Part shown: in pieces, positions 1 to 7,710 of the stretch
How positions within the stretch are numbered: the first letter of the stretch is position 1
Layout of the letters: each line of letters starts with the position of its first letter
From: UMGS1696 sp963643035
Lineage (GTDB): Bacteria; Bacillota; Clostridia; Oscillospirales; CAG-272
DNA: 15,306 nucleotides
Assembly: GCA_963643035.1 (NCBI GenBank)
Contig: CAVIKO010000046.1
Span: 1-15,306 of the forward strand
Direction of reading: 5' to 3'
Program-made: the position numbers and the translations under genes
The notes under the pieces: model-generated
Database searches by the model: none
Told to the model about the DNA's origin: nothing
The model's input: only the letters and a program-made list of their open reading frames with translations

Positions 1-647
1 GTACTGGTGTGAATATCGCCCAACCGACATACGGTAATCAAAGGGGATACGGATGTGCGGTGGTAAAAAACTGCGCGACGAATAAAAGCCATCTGAACAA
101 CGTGCTTTTTCCTAAGAGAAGCCCGGAAAACTGTACGATGTACACCGCATTTTTGTGACTTGCCTGTGTGTCCATTATCGGTGGAGATTGCGAGAACAGA
201 TGTAAAACGATACACCGTCAGGACAAAAGTAGGTATTTTTCTGAAAATTTTCAAAAAAGAGATAAATCTTTTCAAAACCACTGGAATTTTCCCCACCACT
301 TGTGATACAATAAGTACGATGGAAGAAGTATGCCTGTGGAACCGATATGTCATCCTGGTGTGGATCACACGCAGCGTGTACCGGGAACTTGAAATCGTGA
401 CAGAAACTGTGGATATGCAAAAAGCGGCAGACAAGGTAATAGCATGGCTGCGGCGGCAAACGGTCACGATCACAGTGGCGGAGCATACATATCGTATTGA
501 TTCCTCCTGTATTGTGAAAAGGACATCACGAAAACAGCGGAATTTCAGGTCACGCCGCCGTAAGATACCGCAGTGCGGGGCGTAATCGACTATGCGGAAA
601 ATCGTTCGTCTGAGACAGAGCAGAGGAATATATGCAGAAAAAAATAG
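1..647 (+). pseudogene. yqfD: Decayed sporulation protein YqfD (3' part only in window)
   Basis: No intact reading frame is present, but peptide resembling the C-terminal half of YqfD can be followed in order across all three forward frames. Frame 1 near 34-54 reads VIKGDTDV. Frame 2 near 131-160 reads YDVHRIFVTC. Frame 1 from about 165 to 455 carries a long stretch that includes KEINLF and ADKVIAWL. Frame 3 from about 468 to 647 carries GGAYISY, LYCEKDI, KTAEFQV and GVIDYAENR. At least two frame changes are needed (near 150-175 and 450-475), and frame 3 also contains TGA at 498-500 and TAA at 561-563. Read in frame 3, the old stop would be 645-647, overlapping the phoH start. YqfD is a membrane-associated sporulation protein normally encoded directly upstream of phoH, so position supports the call. 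The assignment rests on remembered family patterns and was not searched. Sequencing error is a less likely explanation because there are in-frame stops as well as shifts. Confidence 0.62.
282..311 (+). promoter_or_regulatory. Candidate extended -10 promoter inside the yqfD remnant
   Basis: TACAAT at 306-311 is preceded by TG at 303-304, which forms an extended -10 element. A weak -35-like TGGAAT lies at 282-287 with an 18-base spacer. It could supply transcription to phoH and the genes after it now that the upstream gene has decayed. The -35 match is poor, so this is only a candidate. Confidence 0.25.
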
Positions 648-1666
648 AAATACCAAACGCGGAGATGACCGCGAAAATTTTCGGTAGCTACGATAAGAAT
701 ATCAGCCGTTTGGAGGAGGCATTTTCCGTCCGTATCGCCAACACAGGTGATACAGGCGAGGGAGACGCTATTCTCGTGGACGGTGCGGAGAGCAACGTAC
801 AGAAGGCGGCGGATTGTATTCTGTATCTGAAGCGGATCTGTACACTCGGCGACGAGATCACGGATCAGAATGTCGATTACATTATCGGTATGGCAGACGA
901 TGGCAGACTGGAGGAGCTTGGCACTTTTGATGAGGACTGTTTCCTTGTGACTGTCCGCGGCAAGCCGATCAAGGCAAAGACACTCGGGCAGAAACGGTAT
1001 GTCGAAGCAATCCGGAAGAATACTGTTGTACTCGGTATCGGACCGGCGGGAACGGGCAAAACGTATCTCGCGGTGGCAATGGCAGTAAAGGCTCTGAAAA
1101 ACCATGAGGTCAGCCGGATTATTTTGACAAGACCGGCAGTGGAGGCGGGAGAACGGCTTGGATTTCTGCCGGGAGATCTACAGAGTAAGATCGATCCCTA
1201 CCTCCGCCCGCTGTACGATGCGCTCTACGAAATGCTCGGACCGGAAAACTGCGCACGGATGATCGAAAAAATGACCATAGAGATCGCCCCGCTTGCCTAC
1301 ATGCGCGGACGCACTTTGGATGACTCGTTCATCATCCTCGATGAAGCGCAGAATACCACACCGGAGCAGATGAAGATGTTTTTGACCAGACTCGGCAACG
1401 GATCCCGTATTGTTGTGACCGGAGATCTTACCCAGACGGATCTGCCGTTTGGAAAAAAGAGCGGTCTTGCAGCGGCGGTACAGATTCTCGGAAATATCGA
1501 TGACATCGCGATTCATCGGTTCACGGAGCGGGACGTTGTACGTCACCGATTGGTACAGCGGATCATAGTGGCGTATGACAAATATGAAAAAGAACAGCAG
1601 ATTCGCGCAGCGGAACGGTCGAAAACGAAATTCCGTCCGGCAAGAGCGAAACGGGACGATAAATGA
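632..1666 (+). CDS. phoH: PhoH-like ATPase (PhoH/PhoL family)
   Basis: This is a 344-residue protein of the PhoH family, cytoplasmic P-loop ATPases related to helicase superfamily I. They are encoded next to ybeY in most bacteria and are linked to RNA metabolism and ribosome quality control, though the exact reaction is unsettled. The Walker A motif GPAGTGKT is at residues 137-144 and the Walker B motif ILDEAQ ends at residue 240. The phosphate-sensing region VTGDLTQTD (about 262-270) and the RFTERDVVRH stretch (about 296-305) are family hallmarks. An N-terminal domain of about 110 residues precedes the ATPase, as in other Gram-positive members. The C-terminal 25 residues are very basic, which may help bind RNA. 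The start is supported by AGAGGAA at 622-628. The gene begins inside the remnant of yqfD and lies 47 bases before ybeY, its usual partner. Confidence 0.93.
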   Translation: MQKKIEIPNAEMTAKIFGSYDKNISRLEEAFSVRIANTGDTGEGDAILVDGAESNVQKAADCILYLKRICTLGDEITDQNVDYIIGMADDGRLEELGTFDEDCFLVTVRGKPIKAKTLGQKRYVEAIRKNTVVLGIGPAGTGKTYLAVAMAVKALKNHEVSRIILTRPAVEAGERLGFLPGDLQSKIDPYLRPLYDALYEMLGPENCARMIEKMTIEIAPLAYMRGRTLDDSFIILDEAQNTTPEQMKMFLTRLGNGSRIVVTGDLTQTDLPFGKKSGLAAAVQILGNIDDIAIHRFTERDVVRHRLVQRIIVAYDKYEKEQQIRAAERSKTKFRPARAKRDDK

Positions 1667-1713
1667 ATTGCTGCACACAGGATCTCAGCGGAGATCACAG
1701 ATAAGGACGAAAT

Positions 1714-2202
1714 ATGAAACTGACAGTGTACTGGTCAAACGAACAGAAAAAATATAAAGTCGGCTGGATTCTCCAGCATCGTATCAAAAAAGCTGCAAAG
1801 GCCGCGCTTGCTTACGAGAATTTCACAAGGGATACCATTCTATCAATCACATTTACAGACAATGAGGGGATACGTGCACTCAACAACGAGTATCGCCATA
1901 AAGACAGCGCAACGGATGTGCTTTCGTTCCCGCTGTACACCATGCGCGACGGCGACATACCGGAGGACGATATGGCAGCGGAACTTGGCGATATAGTGTT
2001 GTCTCTCGAACGTGCTGGAGAGCAGGCGAAAGAGTACGGACACAGCTTCGAGAGGGAAACAGCATTTCTGACTGTCCACTCTGTACTCCATCTGCTTGGC
2101 TATGACCATGAAACTTCTCCGGCAGAGGAAGCAGATATGTTCCGCAGACAGCGCGAGATTATGGAGATTCTTGGACTGCCGCGCGGAGAGAAAAAAGCGT
2201 AA
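1714..2202 (+). CDS. ybeY: Endoribonuclease YbeY (16S rRNA maturation)
   Basis: This 162-residue protein is a single-domain metalloendoribonuclease of the UPF0054/YbeY family. It acts in the cytoplasm in 16S rRNA 3'-end maturation and late ribosome quality control. The zinc signature HSVLHLLGYDH is complete, with ligands H122, H126 and H132. The upstream signature ATDVLSFP (about 66-73) and the GDIV strand (about 92-95) are also present. Length is normal for the family. The start follows AAGGACG at 1703-1709. It is placed between phoH and era, as in many Bacillota. Era is a functional partner of YbeY in other bacteria, so this adjacency makes biological sense. Confidence 0.95.
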   Translation: MKLTVYWSNEQKKYKVGWILQHRIKKAAKAALAYENFTRDTILSITFTDNEGIRALNNEYRHKDSATDVLSFPLYTMRDGDIPEDDMAAELGDIVLSLERAGEQAKEYGHSFERETAFLTVHSVLHLLGYDHETSPAEEADMFRRQREIMEILGLPRGEKKA

Positions 2203-2294
2203 AACGAAAAAAAGATAGAAGCAGGATATAGAGAGAAAGGATCTGTCCCGGCGGCGCGGCGGATTGCCGTCTCTGACCGTGGAAAGTATAAAGT

Positions 2295-3185
2295 ATGAAA
2301 AAAACAGCAACGATTGCAATTGTCGGCAGACCGAATGTCGGCAAATCCACCTTAATGAATCATCTGCTCGGTGAAAAAATCGCCATCGTGTCGTCCAAGC
2401 CACAGACCACGCGCAACCGGATTCTCGGAGTATTGACCAAGGATGAGGCGCAGTATGTGTTCCTCGATACGCCCGGCGTACACAAGGCAAAGAATAGGCT
2501 TGGCGACTATATGATGAAGTCGGTACGTTCCTCCGTCAGTTCTGCGGATGCAGTGATCCTCATTGCAGACGCGGGACATCCGGCGGGTGATATTGAGAAG
2601 CGGCTCATAGAGCAGATTGCAAAAAGCGGATTGCCCGCGATGCTTGTACTCAATAAAATCGACCTTATCAACCGAGAACGGCTTGCTGAAACGATTTCAG
2701 AGTACGCCTCGCTCTTTGCTTTTGCCGCTGTAGTTCCGACTTGTGCTGAAAGCGGCAAGAACGTAGATGAGGTGTTGGCAGAGGCGGCGCAGTTTCTCAC
2801 AGATGGTGAGTGGATGTTCGATGAAGATACGCTTACCGACCAGCCGGAGAGACAGATTGCGGCGGAGATCATCCGTGAAAAGCTGCTTCGCGTTTTGTCC
2901 GATGAGGTACCGCATGGCACGGCGGTGGTGATCGAGGAATTTACAGAGGATACAAAAATGCTGCGGATCCGGGCGGAGATTTTCTGTGAAAAGCAGTCGC
3001 ACAAGGGAATCATCGTCGGAAAAAACGGTGAAACCTTAAAGCGGATCGGCAGCTATGCCAGAGAAGATATGGAAGCCTTCTTTGGTGTGCAGGTGTATCT
3101 GAATCTTTGGGTCAAGGTCAAGGAAAATTGGCGCGACAGCGATTTCAGCCTTCAAAATTTCGGATACGATAAAAAGGAACTGTGA
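2295..3185 (+). CDS. era: GTPase Era (30S ribosome assembly)
   Basis: Era is an essential GTPase that binds the 3' end of 16S rRNA and checks late 30S subunit assembly, in the cytoplasm or at the membrane. The 296-residue length is typical. G1 is GRPNVGKS at residues 11-18, switch I holds KPQTTRNRI, G3 is DTPG at 58-61 and G4 is NKID at 120-123. The C-terminal KH RNA-binding domain is marked by GIIVGKNGETLKRIG (about 238-252) and ends with the family-typical LWVKVKENWR. The G5 loop reads TCAESGKN where SAxxGxN is usual: the serine is replaced by cysteine, a mild change that should not abolish guanine contact. The ribosome-binding site is modest (GGAAAG near 2281-2286). The gene lies 92 bases after ybeY and 23 before recO. 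Confidence 0.96.
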   Translation: MKKTATIAIVGRPNVGKSTLMNHLLGEKIAIVSSKPQTTRNRILGVLTKDEAQYVFLDTPGVHKAKNRLGDYMMKSVRSSVSSADAVILIADAGHPAGDIEKRLIEQIAKSGLPAMLVLNKIDLINRERLAETISEYASLFAFAAVVPTCAESGKNVDEVLAEAAQFLTDGEWMFDEDTLTDQPERQIAAEIIREKLLRVLSDEVPHGTAVVIEEFTEDTKMLRIRAEIFCEKQSHKGIIVGKNGETLKRIGSYAREDMEAFFGVQVYLNLWVKVKENWRDSDFSLQNFGYDKKEL

Positions 3186-3208
3186 AATAGAGCAGAGGAC
3201 AGCCGACA

Positions 3209-4012
3209 ATGGAACTGATGGAAGTGGACGGGCTTGTGATCCGGGAGGCAAAATTCGGCGAAGCGGATGAGATGATCACGCTGCTCACGGCGGATCGCGG
3301 AAAATTGTCCGTCAATGGAAGGGATGTGCGTCGCTTGAACAACCGGAATGCTGCCACGTCTCAACTGTTCACTTATGCCACCTTCTCTCTGCGCAAACCG
3401 AAGCAGTGCTATTATGTCAATGACAGCACATACATTGAAAATTTTATGGGGATCCGGTTTGATGTGGAGAGGCTGGCATTGGCAACCTATCTCTGTGCAA
3501 TCGCGGATGATCTCGCCATGCCGGAAGTTGCCGATCCGGAGCTGATGCAGATGACATTAAACGCTCTGTACGCCTTGTCCGACCGTGACGATATTCCGCC
3601 GGAACGGGTCAAAGCGGCGTATGAATTCCGTGCGGTCTGCCATGCGGGCTTTCAGCCGGATTTGCTCCTCTGTGCCGGATGCCACGAGGGAAAGGCGGAC
3701 GAGCCAATGTATCTCGACGTTATGAACGGGAGACTGTTTTGCAAAACCTGTCAGGAGGAATATGTGCATTCCGCCGGATATGCTATGGATGACACAACTG
3801 CGAAAATCCACATCCGCATTTCGCCGTCTGTGCGCCGCGCCATGTACTATATCGCCACAGCACCGATCAAGAAGCTGTTTTCCTTTCGCATAACAGAGGA
3901 ACAGGACAAAACGGTATTGAACGTCGCGTGTGAAAGGTATCTGATTAACCATCTTGAACACAGCTTTCCATCACTTGATTTCTATAAAAAACTGAAAGCT
4001 CCGATTCTGTAG
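3209..4012 (+). CDS. recO: DNA repair protein RecO
   Basis: RecO mediates loading of RecA onto single-stranded DNA coated with SSB, working with RecR in the RecFOR recombination repair pathway. This 267-residue protein has the expected layout: an N-terminal OB fold (about 1-80, starting with EVDGLVIREAKFGEADEMITLL), a helical middle part, and a zinc-binding treble-clef element. The cysteine pairs are C155/C158 and C178/C181, as in the zinc-containing RecO proteins of Bacillota. AGAGG at 3194-3198 lies ten bases before the ATG and supports this start over the in-frame ATG three codons later. It follows era directly, a common arrangement in Bacillota, and is 37 bases before the mutS2 reading frame opens. 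Confidence 0.93.
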   Translation: MELMEVDGLVIREAKFGEADEMITLLTADRGKLSVNGRDVRRLNNRNAATSQLFTYATFSLRKPKQCYYVNDSTYIENFMGIRFDVERLALATYLCAIADDLAMPEVADPELMQMTLNALYALSDRDDIPPERVKAAYEFRAVCHAGFQPDLLLCAGCHEGKADEPMYLDVMNGRLFCKTCQEEYVHSAGYAMDDTTAKIHIRISPSVRRAMYYIATAPIKKLFSFRITEEQDKTVLNVACERYLINHLEHSFPSLDFYKKLKAPIL

Positions 4013-4040
4013 GCGGTCGCAGAAATTATGCATCCCGTGA

Positions 4041-4048
4041 AAGGGAAG
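4041..4048 (+). promoter_or_regulatory. Ribosome-binding site deciding the mutS2 start
   Basis: AAGGGAAG lies only one base before a first in-frame ATG (4050) but seven bases before a second (4056). The spacing favours the second ATG as the true start of mutS2. Confidence 0.6.
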
Positions 4049-4055
4049 AATGACT

Positions 4056-6422
4056 ATGAACGAAAAAGCATTATATATATTGGAATTTCAAAAAATCAGG
4101 GAAATGCTCGCGGAGTATGCCCAGACAGACGGTGCGCGTGAGCTTGTCCTCCAATTGACGCCAACCGCGGATGTCGATAAGGTGCGCGTTCGGCAGCAGA
4201 GGACGACCGATGCGAAAAAACTGGTCGGTATTAAGGGACAGCCGTCGTTTGGAAATGTGCGTGACATTCGCGCTTCGGTCGAGCGTGCAGAAAAGAACGC
4301 GATGCTGTCCATGCGGGAACTGCTCGATTGTGCCGCTGTACTTCGCACCGCCCGGACGCTTACCGACTATATCCGCGGGGATCATACGCCGGAAACCTCT
4401 CTCAATGAGATATTCGGCAGACTGATTCCGAATCGACTGTTGGAGGAAAAAATCACACGTGCCATCGTCGCGGAGGATTTTGTGGCAGATGAGGCGAGTC
4501 CGGAGCTTGGAGAAATCCGGCGTAAGATCCGGCAGACGAACAACAAGATCCAGGACATCTTGCAGAAATACGTATCAGGCACGTCCAAATATTTGCAAGA
4601 GAATATTGTCACCCAGCGCGGTGGACGGTATGTGATTCCGGTCAAAGCGGAATATCGCAGTGAGGTCAAAGGACTGATCCACGACACTTCACAATCCGGT
4701 GCGACCCTGTTCATTGAACCGATGGCGGTCGTGGAGGCGAACAATGAACTGCGCACTCTGGAAAGCCGGGAAACCCATGAAATCGAACGAATTCTGCGCG
4801 ATTTATCGGCGGGAGTGGCGGTATCCGGCCAAGCGATGGTTCTGAACTATCTCAATATCAACGAGCTTGCCTTGATTTTTGCCTGTGCGGAGTTGTCTTA
4901 TCGTATGGATGCATCTCCCGCAGTGATTACCGACAAGAAGGAGATCGACCTGCGTAAGGCGCGTCACCCGCTGCTTGATAAAAAGACCGTTGTTCCCATC
5001 TCGCTTTCTATGGATGAGGAACGGCAGATGATCGTTATCACTGGTCCGAACACAGGTGGTAAGACGGTCACGTTGAAAACGATTGGACTCTTTGCGCTCA
5101 TGAACCAGGCGGGGCTTCACATTCCCGCAGAGGAACCGTCCCGGCTTTGTGTTTTTGATGAAGTGTTCTCGGATATCGGAGACGAACAGAGTATTGAACA
5201 ATCTCTCTCGACTTTCTCATCTCATATGAAGGGAATCGTCAAGATCGTCGAAAAAATGACGGAACATTCCCTCGTGCTGTTTGATGAACTCGGTGCGGGA
5301 ACAGATCCGGTGGAGGGCGCGGCGCTTGCTATGTCCATTTTGGAGGAGGTTCGGTTGACCGGTGCGCTCTGTGCGGCGACCACGCATTATGCGGAACTGA
5401 AAGCATACGCGATTGAAACGGAGAATGTCTGCAACGCTTCCTGCGAATTCGATGTGGAAACACTAAAACCGACCTATCGGCTCATCATCGGCACCCCCGG
5501 CAAATCCAACGCTTTTGCGATCTCGGAAAAGCTCGGCCTCTCTCCGGTGCTTGTCCGCCGTGCACAGGCTTTCGTGGACAGCGGCAGCAGAAATTTTGAA
5601 AATGTAATTGAAAAGCTGGAAGCAAGCCGCCACGCGCTCGACGAGGAGCGGCAGGAAGCGGAACGGTTACGCACAGAATTTACGGCATACAAGGAAAAAG
5701 CGGAAAAGGAGCTCGCGGAAAAGGTCGGAAACGCAGAAAAAGAGGCGGAGAGGATCCGAAAAAAAGCGGAGGAAATGCTCTCTGGAGCCAAAATCACCAG
5801 TCAGTATGTGTTCGATCAGTTGGAGGAGGCGAAACGGCAGAAAGATGCTGCGGATCTTGCGGAAAAAATCGCTGCTGCCAAACGGAATATTCGTCAGAGT
5901 ATGCGCGAATACGACGACCGAAACCAGCCTGAGGACGCCGGAGACGACGATTACGTTCTGCCACGTCCGCTGCATAAGGGGGACGCTGTCCAGCACAGGA
6001 ACCTCGGTACAAGTGGTGTTCTTCTGGAGAATCCGGACAAAAATGGAAATGTAACCGTCCGTATGGGTGCGGTAAAAGCGAAGGCAAATGTATCCGATTT
6101 GCGCCTTATCGATGAAGCAACACTGAAAAAAACGCAGAAAAAGCAGTCTGGTGGCGTGAAAACGTCCGTGTCCCGGAATTTCAAGCTTGAATGTGATGTA
6201 CGCGGTATGACCGGTGAAGAAGCGTGGTTCGTGGTAGACAAATACCTCGATGACGCAAGAATGGCGCATGTGCAAAGCGCAACCATCATTCACGGCAAAG
6301 GAACCGGCGCACTCCGTACTGCACTGTGGAAGCATTTTAAAGATGATCGGCGGGTCACGTCCTTCCGTGCGGGACAGTATGGCGAAGGGGATTACGGCGT
6401 TACGGTGGTGGAACTCAAATAA
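4056..6422 (+). CDS. mutS2: Endonuclease/ribosome-rescue ATPase MutS2
   Basis: MutS2 is a MutS-family ATPase without the mismatch-recognition domain. In Bacillota it suppresses or tunes homologous recombination, and it has also been shown to split collided ribosomes. From the chosen start the protein has 788 residues, the usual size. An N-terminal core and clamp domain (about 1-300) is followed by the ABC-type ATPase with Walker A GPNTGGKT at 330-337 and Walker B LVLFDELGAGTDP with D410 and E411. A long charged coiled coil follows (about 505-620, rich in E, K, A and R). After a KOW-like segment (about 635-690) comes a C-terminal Smr nuclease domain starting at LECDVRGMTGEEA, with the HGKGTGAL signature at H746. 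All catalytic elements appear intact. The gene is co-directional with recO and probably closes the housekeeping run, although I see no clear terminator after it. Confidence 0.95.
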   Translation: MNEKALYILEFQKIREMLAEYAQTDGARELVLQLTPTADVDKVRVRQQRTTDAKKLVGIKGQPSFGNVRDIRASVERAEKNAMLSMRELLDCAAVLRTARTLTDYIRGDHTPETSLNEIFGRLIPNRLLEEKITRAIVAEDFVADEASPELGEIRRKIRQTNNKIQDILQKYVSGTSKYLQENIVTQRGGRYVIPVKAEYRSEVKGLIHDTSQSGATLFIEPMAVVEANNELRTLESRETHEIERILRDLSAGVAVSGQAMVLNYLNINELALIFACAELSYRMDASPAVITDKKEIDLRKARHPLLDKKTVVPISLSMDEERQMIVITGPNTGGKTVTLKTIGLFALMNQAGLHIPAEEPSRLCVFDEVFSDIGDEQSIEQSLSTFSSHMKGIVKIVEKMTEHSLVLFDELGAGTDPVEGAALAMSILEEVRLTGALCAATTHYAELKAYAIETENVCNASCEFDVETLKPTYRLIIGTPGKSNAFAISEKLGLSPVLVRRAQAFVDSGSRNFENVIEKLEASRHALDEERQEAERLRTEFTAYKEKAEKELAEKVGNAEKEAERIRKKAEEMLSGAKITSQYVFDQLEEAKRQKDAADLAEKIAAAKRNIRQSMREYDDRNQPEDAGDDDYVLPRPLHKGDAVQHRNLGTSGVLLENPDKNGNVTVRMGAVKAKANVSDLRLIDEATLKKTQKKQSGGVKTSVSRNFKLECDVRGMTGEEAWFVVDKYLDDARMAHVQSATIIHGKGTGALRTALWKHFKDDRRVTSFRAGQYGEGDYGVTVVELK

Positions 6423-6597
6423 CCGCATATTCAACTGGGGGTATTACTGCTCCAAACGCAAGTGACGGAAATGCTGCTCTAAAGCTTTTGGGCGCAAAAA
6501 CGTGATGAATACAGCACTGTCTTTTGAATCCATCGCGGATACCGTCGTTTCTTGTACATATTTACAGATAGTTTTCCGAAAAATTCATAACAAACCG
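6423..6597 (+). other. Intergenic region after mutS2, no gene supported
   Basis: No ribosome-binding site with a credible reading frame and no strong hairpin-plus-T-tract terminator is visible. One frame (about 6435-6503) reads a protein-like run that includes ITAPNAS and AALKLLGAKT before a double stop, which might be gene debris, but I cannot name a family. The stretch leads into the rhamnose-unit promoter. Confidence 0.4.
6572..6582. promoter_or_regulatory. Possible operator: short inverted repeat before the rhamnose promoter
   Basis: TTTTC-C-GAAAA is a perfect 11-base palindrome around a single centre base, ending 15 bases upstream of the -35 hexamer. An activator could bind there, but such AT-rich palindromes also occur by chance. 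Confidence 0.2.
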
Positions 6598-6626
6598 TTG
6601 CAATACGCGCGGGAAGATGCTATAAT
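6598..6626 (+). promoter_or_regulatory. Strong vegetative (SigA) promoter of the rhamnose unit
   Basis: TTGCAA at 6598-6603 and a perfect TATAAT at 6621-6626 are separated by exactly 17 bases, and TG at 6618-6619 makes an extended -10. Transcription should start near 6633, about 140 bases before the first gene. The long untranslated leader could hold regulation, but no riboswitch was recognised. Confidence 0.85.
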
Positions 6627-6770
6627 ATCTGTATAAGTGAAAGCTGTGGCATTTTTATCCGTCTGGAAAACAACGGGAATATGCTGCGCACAGGATATAT
6701 ACGCATTCTCCGAATAAAGAAAGGAGCAATACGGGATCCAGATGGACTCCGTATACAGAGAAAAAGACTT

Positions 6771-7634
6771 ATGGTTAAATTTAAGCTCAGTGCGTTCTCA
6801 GACGAATATTCCTCGAATCTGGACAGTCAGATCGAGGGATTGCTCAAAAATAAGGTCAAGATGACGGAACTGCGCAATATTGACGGCGTGAACGTTTCCG
6901 ATCTGTCCCCGATGCAAGCGATGGATGTGAAGAGAAAACTGGATGCCTGCGGCATTTCCGTGTCCGCGATCGGTTCTCCGCTTGGCAAGATCCAGATCAC
7001 CGATCCGATGGATGCGCATCTTGAAAAACTGAAACAAACCTGCGATACTGCGGAAATCATGGGCTGTCGGCGGATTCGTATGTTTTCATTTTACATCCCG
7101 GACGGCAAGTATGACGAATACCGGAATGAGGTGATTGATCGGATCGGCAGAATGTTGGATATCGCGGAAACTTACGGTCTTTCTCTCTGCCACGAAAATG
7201 AAAAGGGTATTTACGGCGACACAGTGGAGCGTTGTCTCGACCTTCTGGATGTCTTCGACGGCAGACTCGGTTGTGTGTTCGATCCTGCAAATTTCATCCA
7301 GTGCGGAACAGAACCGTTCCCGCATGCGTACTATATGCTTGCACCGTACATGAACTACATGCACATCAAGGATGCACACAGAAACGGCACCATCGTTCCG
7401 GCAGGCATGGGCGTCGGCTGTATCCCAGAACTGCTTGCTGTCATCAACAATGCGCGCACCGGAGATTTTATCCTGACTGTAGAACCGCATCTGCGCGTCT
7501 TTGACGGTCTGGCGGCATTGGAAGGCGGCGTACAGCATACCGCGATCGGAAATACTTTTGCAACGGCGGAGGAAGCGTTTGCAGCGGCGATTACAGCTAC
7601 AAGAAACTGCTTCCCGCGCACGACTGAAGTTTGA
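6771..7634 (+). CDS. TIM-barrel sugar phosphate isomerase/epimerase family protein
   Basis: This is a 287-residue cytoplasmic protein of the xylose-isomerase-like TIM-barrel superfamily (AP endonuclease 2 fold), which includes sugar 3-epimerases and keto-sugar isomerases. It opens with the family-like KFKLSAFSDEY. Candidate divalent metal ligands fall in the expected order: E142 in the HENEKG loop, D171 in FDPANF, H198 in MHIKDA and E238 in TVEPHL. The site therefore appears intact. The frame is open from an ATG at 6681, but homology begins at the ATG at 6771, so I chose that; its ribosome-binding site (AGAGAAAAAG) is weak. As the first gene before rhaB and rhaA it probably acts on rhamnose, rhamnulose or a related deoxysugar. 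The exact substrate cannot be read from sequence. It is not a substitute for rhaA, which is present. Confidence 0.82.
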   Translation: MVKFKLSAFSDEYSSNLDSQIEGLLKNKVKMTELRNIDGVNVSDLSPMQAMDVKRKLDACGISVSAIGSPLGKIQITDPMDAHLEKLKQTCDTAEIMGCRRIRMFSFYIPDGKYDEYRNEVIDRIGRMLDIAETYGLSLCHENEKGIYGDTVERCLDLLDVFDGRLGCVFDPANFIQCGTEPFPHAYYMLAPYMNYMHIKDAHRNGTIVPAGMGVGCIPELLAVINNARTGDFILTVEPHLRVFDGLAALEGGVQHTAIGNTFATAEEAFAAAITATRNCFPRTTEV

Positions 7635-7710
7635 GCGCCGCCGTACAATCGAAAACAGATGATAGATGATAGACACAAATAGTGACATAGAAGAAAGGAT
7701 ACATAAGTAC

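Noticed and set aside
160..585. A 141-codon open frame as an intact hypothetical gene
   Set aside because: Its middle matches YqfD but both ends run out of frame, with the continuing similarity in other frames, so it is a fragment of a pseudogene.
2250..2270. GC-rich CGGC/GCCG hairpin between ybeY and era as a terminator
   Set aside because: The stem is only four pairs and no T-tract follows. The genes on both sides look co-directional and co-transcribed.
6435..6503. Protein-like peptide (ITAPNAS, AALKLLGAKT) after mutS2 as a gene remnant
   Set aside because: Too short, ended by two stops, and no family recognised. It is noted only in the intergenic entry.
6681..6770. N-terminal extension of the TIM-barrel protein from the ATG at 6681
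   Set aside because: The extra 30 residues are basic and unlike the family, which starts at the ATG at 6771. The 6681 ATG also lacks a ribosome-binding site.
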